From contig JAPYXD010000701.1 of NCBI GenBank assembly GCA_030998225.1, positions 7,858,501 through 7,922,500 on the forward strand: a DNA stretch of 64,000 bases, written 5' to 3'. The position numbers and the translations under genes are program-made. The notes beneath the pieces were generated by a model. It saw only the letters and a list, made by a program, of their open reading frames with translations. It was not told the DNA's origin and ran no database searches. The DNA comes from Diplolepis rosae (Eukaryota > Arthropoda > Insecta > Hymenoptera > Diplolepididae). Positions 22,401-31,400 of the stretch are shown here, piece after piece. How positions within the stretch are numbered: the stretch's first letter is position 1; each line of letters opens with the position of its first letter.

Positions 22401-25400
22401 TATTCAGTAATTAAAAAATTCTACAGCGCATTAAATTTAATGCCCACAACCAAACACGACGTGTCGGTAGTGTTCTTAAATGCCCGAGAATTTATGTTGA
22501 GCAAATGCTCTTGAGAATATTCAGCATTTAAGTTCATACGGAGCATTCAAAGAGCATTTAAATTTAACTAATGTTTTGAAGGTTTATTAAACATTCAAAT
22601 GACGTTTATATTAATAAACATAATAGTCAAAGTGTATTTAAAATAATAATTATGAAATTATTCACTAAATTTGCAAAATTTCCATATAAACTTATTGTTA
22701 GTCGAATTTATTTTCTTCTGATACGCTGGATACACAAATTTTATTGACCATAAAACTTACATTGCTATTAATTATAAGTCTTTTTAGGGATTGAATCTCA
22801 TTTATTTAGCTTTAATAGCTTTGTATTGCGTCTATAGAATGATTTATAGTGTCAAGTATCCTCTCTACTTCGGCAAATGTGCAACAATTTTTTGTAGGTT
22901 ATGAGTTTAAATATTAAATGCTTCACGCATGTAAAATTTCAAATCGATTGCTATTATAGTTATTTTTTTATCACAACCTGAAATAAGTACTCGTTTTTAG
23001 CGTTTTAACACTAGAATAACCCCTTAAAGAATATATTTTAAATGCTCGTAAATATTCAGTAAATGCTCAAAGCACAAAAGGGTTGAACATATTCTCGAGC
23101 ATACACGGAAAACGAACTCGGCAATTCTCTCGCTCGCGACAGTGGCGTCACACGCCCAGGGTGTGTATGCGTCTAACTGCCACACTTTGGCGATCACGCG
23201 CCCATAGCTAGCCGACCTGAAAGAAGCCGACCGTCAGCTTCTTTCAGTTTGGCAGATTTTCTGCCGCTAGCTATTGGCGCGTGATCGCCAAAGTGTGGCA
23301 GTTAGACGCATGCACACCCTGGGCGTGTGACGCCCATCTACTGGCCCTCCCCGTTGTTTCGCTCTCGACGCCCATCAAGTTCTCTCGTCTTCATCACAAG
23401 TGTGACGAATGACTCGATGAGCGTACAGAACCGTTCAGACTGGAGCATGAGGGGGACCATCGTGTCAGGAGTAAGTTCGGAACCCACCGCCTGACCGAGG
23501 ACCTCCCTAGCCACACCCCATTTTGCGCAGACGAAGAGTGCGTGTTCTGCGTTATCCACCAGGGAATCGCAGTAGCAACACGTCTCCTCGTCTCTCTTCT
23601 TAAAGCGCCTCAGGTACGCGTTAAAACAGCCATGGCCCGAGAGCACTTGCGCCAAGTAAAAGCCGACTTCCCCGTGCTTTCTGTTCAGCCAGGTGGCGAA
23701 CTCCGGGATCAGGCGGTAGGTCCATCTCCCTGTCTGCTCACCACGCCATCTCATCTGCCATTTCTCGACGAGTCTGCGCCTTCCATCCTTGCGGATGGCC
23801 TCCTTCGCGCGAGCGATTTCCTGCAGGTTGGCGCAGGTAAGTTCCTTGCGAAGCTGAAAGGTTTCCTGCCTTTCCTCCGCCAATAAATCTATTGGCGGGA
23901 CGCTCGCCAGGACCAGCACAGCGCTCGTCGAGATAGTTCTATATGCCGAAACTATTCTCAGCGCGACAAGTCTCTGCGCCAAGAACAGCTTCTTCTGGAT
24001 AGCATGGTTTTGCAAGGCATTGACCCAGACCGGAGCTGCATAAAGCAGCTTCGAATGGACCACGCTTGCCACCAATCTTCTTTTCGCTTCCCTGGGTCCA
24101 CCAATGTTTAACATAAGCCGGGCCAAGATCGCTCCACATTGGATGGCTTTGGCAGCTGCGATCTTTAGGTGTTCGCCAAAGCTAAGCCTACGATCCAGCT
24201 GCACCCCCAGGTACTTAATGCTTGTTTTCCACTCGACTTCATGCTCTCCGAGAACGATCCTCGGATATTGGAAGGATCTCCTGTCCGTAACGAGCAAAGC
24301 CTCGGTTTTCTCAGGGGCCATTTTAAGGCCTCTACCATCCAACCAACGCTTTGCTCGCCACAGACTTTCATTGATCCTCAGCTCTAGGATTCCGACGTCG
24401 TCAGCGGCGCACACGACAAGTGCGTCATCCGCGAAGCCGACGATGGTCGTTCCAGCAGGCAGGTCCATGCGCAGAAAGTCATCGTACATGATGTTCCAAA
24501 CGAGTAGACCCACCCGCGACCCTTGAGGAGCGCCACATGTCATCTCTTCTTTGAGAGACCATTTGTCGCCCTCGTATATCACCCACCTGTCGCTCAGATA
24601 GTCATCCATCATTCGCAACAGGTAGTCTGGAACCTTTTTCCGCATCATCGCCTCGATGCAGATGTCCCATCTCGCGGTATTGAACGCCTTGCGTGTGTCA
24701 ATGCTAATCAACGCACAGAATCCCTTACGCTTACCAGTTCCTTTTCTTGCATTTGTGGCGATGTTAACCACAGCTTGGATGGCGTCCACAGTGGACCTGC
24801 CTTTCCTGAATCCGAACTGGTTCTCCGAGAGACCGTTCTCCCCGACCAAGAGAGCCTGAAGCCGTTGTAGAATCAACTCCTCCAGAAGTTTCCCCATCGT
24901 ATCCAATAAGCATATTGGTCTATACGACGAGGCAACCCCTAGAGGTTTGTTGCCCTTCCTCAGCAGGACCAACCTCTGCTCCTTCCAATCTGCGAAGAAC
25001 CTCCCATCCCGAAGACAGGAGTTAAAGGCTTCTAGGAGGATCTCCGGGTATGCCCCGATCACCTCTTTGAGGATCTCGTTCAGCACCCCGTCGATACCCG
25101 GCGCTGTATTTGCCTTAAGCCTTCCACCCGCTCTCTTTAGTTCTTCGAGAGTGAAGAGTTTTTCGCGCCGGACCACGCAGGAACTTCGGTCCTGTCTTTG
25201 GAACGGCTCCACGTGTGGAAACAAGCTTCGCACAATGTACTTGACTCGATCGAGATTATCCAGGCCCGGGGTCTTTCTTCTAGTCGCCAATCTCTTGTTG
25301 ACTATTTTAAAGGCGAGACCCCATGGATCCTTCTCGACCTCACCGATCAAGTCTTTCCAGCATTGAAGTCGGCTTTTCTTTATGGTTGCCTCAAAGCTGT

Positions 25401-28400
25401 TTTTGCCCCTTTCCATGCCTTGTGCAGCATAGCATCCCCCTTTGAACGGGTGAATTTTCGCCGCGCTGCGAGGCATTCTCTACGTAGGGCTGCCAACTGG
25501 TCGTTCCACCAGTACATCGAACCCTTGGCTTGCCTGCGCTTACGGCGAGGCATCGAGTAGTCACAAGCCGCGACCACCTTCTGCCTCACCGAGCGCACAG
25601 CAGCTTCAAACGTCCCAGCAGGGCAGACCCAACCAAGCTCATCGATGAGCCTGGTTTCTTCGAGGTGTTCGCGAAGTCTTTCCCTGCTGAGTCGTTTCGT
25701 GTTCCAGGAGGGGCTCCTTCCTTCGCCGCCCCTACCCTTATCCACCGCCTGACACCGTTGTTCTAGTGTAAATTCGATGCACCGGTGGTCACTCAAGGTT
25801 ATTACCTCGAGGACCGACCAGTCGCTTATCCTTGAGGCGAAGCGAGGTGCGGCAATTGTGAGATCAATTATTGACCCCCCCCGCTCCTCGTCTAAACGTA
25901 AATTCCCCGCCCTGATTCAAGACGATCAGTTCGTTCCTAGCGACCATCTCGCCAACCAAAATTCCCCTCCTATCTAGGCGGGCCTCACCCCACTCGGGCG
26001 ACTTACTGTTGAAGTCACCCCCTATGAGGGATCGCCCGATGGCCTCACGGAGGCTTTCCTCAAGGAGGAGATATCGATATGCACTAAAAATCTTTAATTT
26101 ACTGTATTAAACTATGGGTTTTATGGATTCTCTGCGTCTCCATCAAAAGTGTATTCGTATTCGCTCATCCAAATAATACTTTTTAAATTTTCAACATGCA
26201 GTTATTCATTCGTCGCACTCTCAAAACATTAAGCATTTTTTTCCAAAAAATTTAAAAAGAAGTTTATTAACGTTAAAAATAAATAAAATTTATTTTCCCC
26301 ATGCATTTTTGATGTAGTCGGCCTGAAGTACAGTCAGCACCGCTACTCGGCTTCAGTCAACATATGGTACATTTTCATTTCACAGTTCCAGCCCCGTACA
26401 TATAATTGTCTCATACTAATAGAGAGGTAGCTTTGCTCGAAATTTCAAACATTGTATATATTATAAATACTTTAGAAGGAAAAATGCAAAGGAACGTTTG
26501 GTTGCCGTAACCAGAAATCGGATTCTTCCAACCGAAACATGGTTAGATGAATTGAACTTCTATGGTTATGGTACCCAAACTTTTTTCTGCATGAATACAT
26601 ACCAATCTATTTCGGAGAGCCAGTATTCCTTCAAAACAAAAAAAGCCAAAAATTTGTATGCTTTATCCGGTTGAGTGTGGTATTTGCAATCATGAGGCAA
26701 TAGCTTACGATTGTGATCGATCAATTTGCTTTGCGATGACGATGTAGAGCCTGTTATAAACATATTCATAAACTAAATTAGTACATTCTACAGAAACTCC
26801 AGCTAGGAATTCTAGAGAATATTGATATTCATCAATTTCGTATCTTTATATGAACGCACCCTTACACTTTTTTAATGAACTGTCAATGTCAAAACGTTAA
26901 TTAAAGTCAACATTTTCATCATGGTAAAGTTCACGAACCAGCAACGTTTGGAAATTATTAAAAATTACTACCGAAATTCTGAGTCGGTGGTCGCAACTTT
27001 AAGAGCGCTTACTCCAATTTTCGGCCGTAATAATCGTCCTACCCGACAGGCTGTGCGTGCTATAGTGGGTAAATTCGAGACCAAATTTACACTATTGGAC
27101 GTTCCGGTGCCAAAAAGACGTCGTATTGCTCGAAGCGAAGAAATAATTGCAGCCGTAAGTGCATCGATTCAAAATGAGCCAAATCAGGCGATTCCACGTC
27201 GTCCTCAAGAATTGGGCATCGCTCAAACGACACTGTGGCGTATTATGCGGAAAGATCTTGGCCTACATGCTTTCAAGATTAAATTGACTCAAGAACTAAA
27301 GCCACTTGATCATTTGAAACGCCGAAACTCCTCCAATTGGGCTCTGGCAAAGCTTGAAGATAATGAAGAATTTCATCGAAAAATCATCTTCTGCGATGAA
27401 AGATGTGCTTCTTGAGACACCGTTGCATCCACAAAAAGTGACTGTTTGGTGCGGTTTTCATGCCGGAGGTGTGATTGAGCCGTATTTTTTCGTGGATGAA
27501 AACGACCGTCATGTTACCGTCAATGGAGAGCGCTATCGTGCTATGTTGGAAGATTATTTCTGGCCAGAATTGGATGAACTTGACATCAACGATATGTGGT
27601 TTCAACAAGATGGTGCCACTAGCCACACAGCACGCGTCACAATCAATTTATTGAAAGGCAAATTCGGTGAACGTGTTATCTCGAGAAATAGCCCAGACGA
27701 ATGGCCGCCTCGTTCATGCGATCTAACGCCATTGGATTTCTTTTTATGGGGCCATATCAAGTCACTGGTCTATGCCAACAAGTCAGCAACTTTAGACGAC
27801 CTCAAAGACAACATCCAACGCAAAATCGCCAACGTTCCGGTCGAAATGTGTGCCAGAGTGGTGGAAAATTGGGTCCAAAGAATCGACCGCTGTAATCGGG
27901 CTCGTGGTGGTCATCGAATTTCGATATCGAATTTCATTCATAAAATGTAATGCTTGCACTACACCCACAATAAATTTGAACTCAATATCTCAAATATTTC
28001 TGTGTTTTATTCATAGATAAAATTGTTATGTCCCTATTGGAAAACCCTTTAGTTATGGTGGTTGATAAATCATAGCATCACTATATTTTACTAACTAAAT
28101 TAGTTTGACTAACTAAATGCATGTTGAAACATGGTCTTTTTGGTATGATAAATTCATTTTAGTGATTAGTTTGTAAATAACCTCATAGACTGTATTTGTA
28201 ATTAACGACGTTATGTGATTCGGTTGATCCATTGCCGTAAGATAAACATAAAATTTTATTATTTTTTCTAATTGAAAATCGGATTTTTTAAAATCATTGC
28301 ATCTTTTTTTTTAAACTTGTTTTATTTTAGACAGCAATACGATAAATGCGAGACCTTATACGAGGGTGGATTAATAAGTACACTTGTTTGAAGACAGGTG

Positions 28401-31400
28401 ACGTTGCTAAGGGAAGATGGAAATACCACCGTGTACTACTATCTTTCAAACAATGCCATACAAAATTTCAGATTGATTCATAAGTTAATTTTGATTTTAT
28501 AGCCATTTGTATTAAACGTGTTTGGTGTTTTTCGGTACAATGGGAAAAGAACAATATCGATCCGTAATTCGCTTTTTATTTTTTGATGGAAAAACGTGCG
28601 AAGAATTAAAAGTGAAGTTGCATGCTATCTATGGGAACATTTCACCATTTATGACAACCATGAGATAATTGTTCAACGAATTTAAACGTGGTCGTATATC
28701 TGTTTCTTATGAGGAGCGCCCAGTCCGCCCGGCAGACGTGGTTACTGCGGAAATTGTTAAATAGGTCCACGACATGATTTTTGCTGATCGCCGAACGAAA
28801 GTGCACGAAGCAGCAGAAGCAATCAATATTTCACATGATAAATTAGGAATAAGGAAGCAGTCAGGAATAATCCTCATGGATTTTTTGGAGAAACGACGCA
28901 CGATCACGGTGCAATATTACAGTGAATTATTAGACCGATTCGATGGGAAATTAAGAGAGATACGGCCTCATTTGGCAAAGAAAAAAGTGCTCTTACACCA
29001 CGGCAACGCACTAGCTCACTCATCCGGAATCGTCGCGGCCAAATAGCATAAATTGCGCTACGAATTTCTGCCGCATCCACCGTATTTAACCGACTTGGCT
29101 TCCAGCGACTTTTTTCTGTTCCCCAACATGAAAAAGTGGCTTGCGGGAAAAAAAATTCAGCCCAAACGAGATCATCGTCAAGACAGAAGCTTATTTTAAC
29201 GAGTTTTACAAATCGTATTTCGTAGAGGGTTTAAAGGAATGGCCAAGACGTCGAAAAAAGTGTATCGCCCTAAAAGGAGATTACTTTAAAAAATAAAATA
29301 AATTTTTTGAAAAAAAATCTTGCGCCTTCATTCCTAACACGGGTAATTATTATTAATCTTGTTTTTTCAAATGAATACACGATTATATGTCATGCGATTT
29401 GATCTTTATCTTGATGGAATTGTATTTATTTACACTACCGGTCAAAATTGTGGGACCACCTACAAAAATTGTATTAAAAACATGCTCGTCGTTGAAAGCG
29501 GCTATCTCCGTGAAAAATTAAGTAAGTAATATTTTTAAAAAAGCGTTTGAGAGATTATAAAATTTCGCGTCGAATAAGCTTGATTTGAGGTATTTTCAGT
29601 AAATAGAAGTCGAGATAGCGTGTGAGAAAGACCGACGTAATTTCCGATTTTGACCAATTTTCACTTTTAAACTTCAGCTCCCTGCATGCTTTAGGGAAGT
29701 GATAGGAAAAATTTGAAACTTTGCTAAAATAACGCCTAAAGCCTCAGCTATAAATTGAGCCCAAAAACATTTTAAAAATTTCATTAGTTTCCGAGATATG
29801 ACTTTATTTGTTGAGCGATGCTCGAAAGATTTTTGAAGCATCGTTTCAGCCGGTCTCTCGACTCACGAGACACTGTCAGGGCAGAATAGGCGGTAGGTGC
29901 CAAACGGGGCACCACTATTCCGAGAATATTTATTCTTTTTTTAATCTCTTGTCACTCAAATACATTTTAATTGTTTTCGCAAATACAATTTTTTTCACAT
30001 AGTTAATTTAATTTATTTAGAAATCAAATATTTATATAGACCTCTGCGAAAAATTCTAGGTATCATCAACAAATATAGTTAAAACATTTTAATTATTTAA
30101 CTCTTTTTTATTAATTTACTAAAAAAAGACAGCAAAGGGTATGTGCAGCGGTCATTAAAGCAAGAGGAGGATACTTCGATGAAAAAAAAATTTAATTGTT
30201 TGAAAATTATCCTGTTATTGTTACAAATTTTCCATCCTTAACACACCAATTATGCTGTTTTTTTTGAGTAAATTAATAAAAAAGAGTTAATTAATTAAAA
30301 TATTTTAACTATATTTGTTGATGATACCTAGAATTTTTCGCAGAGGTCTATATAAATATTTGATTTCTAAATAAATTAAATTAACTATGTGAAAAAAATT
30401 GTATTTGCGAAAACAATTAAAATGTATTTGAGTGACAAGAGATTAAAAAAAGAATAAATATTCTCCGAATAGTGGTGCCCCGTTTGGCACCTACCGCCTA
30501 TTCTGATCTGACAGTGTCTCGTGAGTCGAGAGACCGGCTGAAACGATGCTCCAAAAATCTTTCGAGTATCGCTCAACAAATAAAGTCATATCTCGGAAAC
30601 TAATGAAATTTTTAAAATGTTTTTGTGCTCAATTTATAGCTGAGGCTTTAGGCGTTATTTTAGCAAAGTTTCAAATTTTTCCTATCACTTCCCTAAAGCA
30701 TGCAGGGAGCTGAAGTTTAAAAGTGAAAATTGGTCAAAATCGGAAATTACGTCGGTCTTTCTCACACGCTATCTCGACTTCTATTTACTGAAAATACCTC
30801 AAATCAAGCTTATTCGACGCGAAATTTTATAATCTCTCAAACGCTTATTTGAAAATATTACTTACTTAATTTTTCACGGAGATAGCCGCTTTCAACGACG
30901 AGCATGTTTTTAATACAATTTTTGTAGGTGGTCCCACAATTTTGACCGGTAGTGTATATCAACCGGTTAAAGTTTAGTACTTGGTTAAAATTTTACATGA
31001 ATTAAAAAAAAATTTCATGGAAATAATTTTCTTATTCGAAATAATTGATTTAATCCAAAGCATATTATTTTGATTGAATCGAACTAGTTGTTTGAATACA
31101 AGAAGAGAAAAATATGCTTTCCGATACCATCAAGATTTGACTGGAAAATTGAATTCAATTATTGATTTTTTCTTAAAATACCGTAACTTTCCTAATTCTT
31201 GTTTCATTAAAAAAAATTTACCAGCACTCGATTTTCTGTATACATTTCTGTAACTTTCTAATAAGTTACATGATTAAAATAAAATTTCCTTTCAAATATC
31301 TCAAAAAGCCAAAAAGTGTGTAAACTTTATTTAAGCAAGCTATTTTGGATTTTAACGCTTTTTTCTTATCTCACATACACTAAGAGACTTTTCGTTAGAG

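Noticed and set aside
24104..25560. Several plus-strand frames of 66-140 codons opposite the reverse transcriptase
   Set aside because: They are antisense shadows of the GC-rich R1-clade frame.
29808..30002. A 64-codon frame repeated at 30385-30579 with almost the same protein
   Set aside because: The two frames are simply the two arms of the palindrome 29433-30954 and have no coding features.
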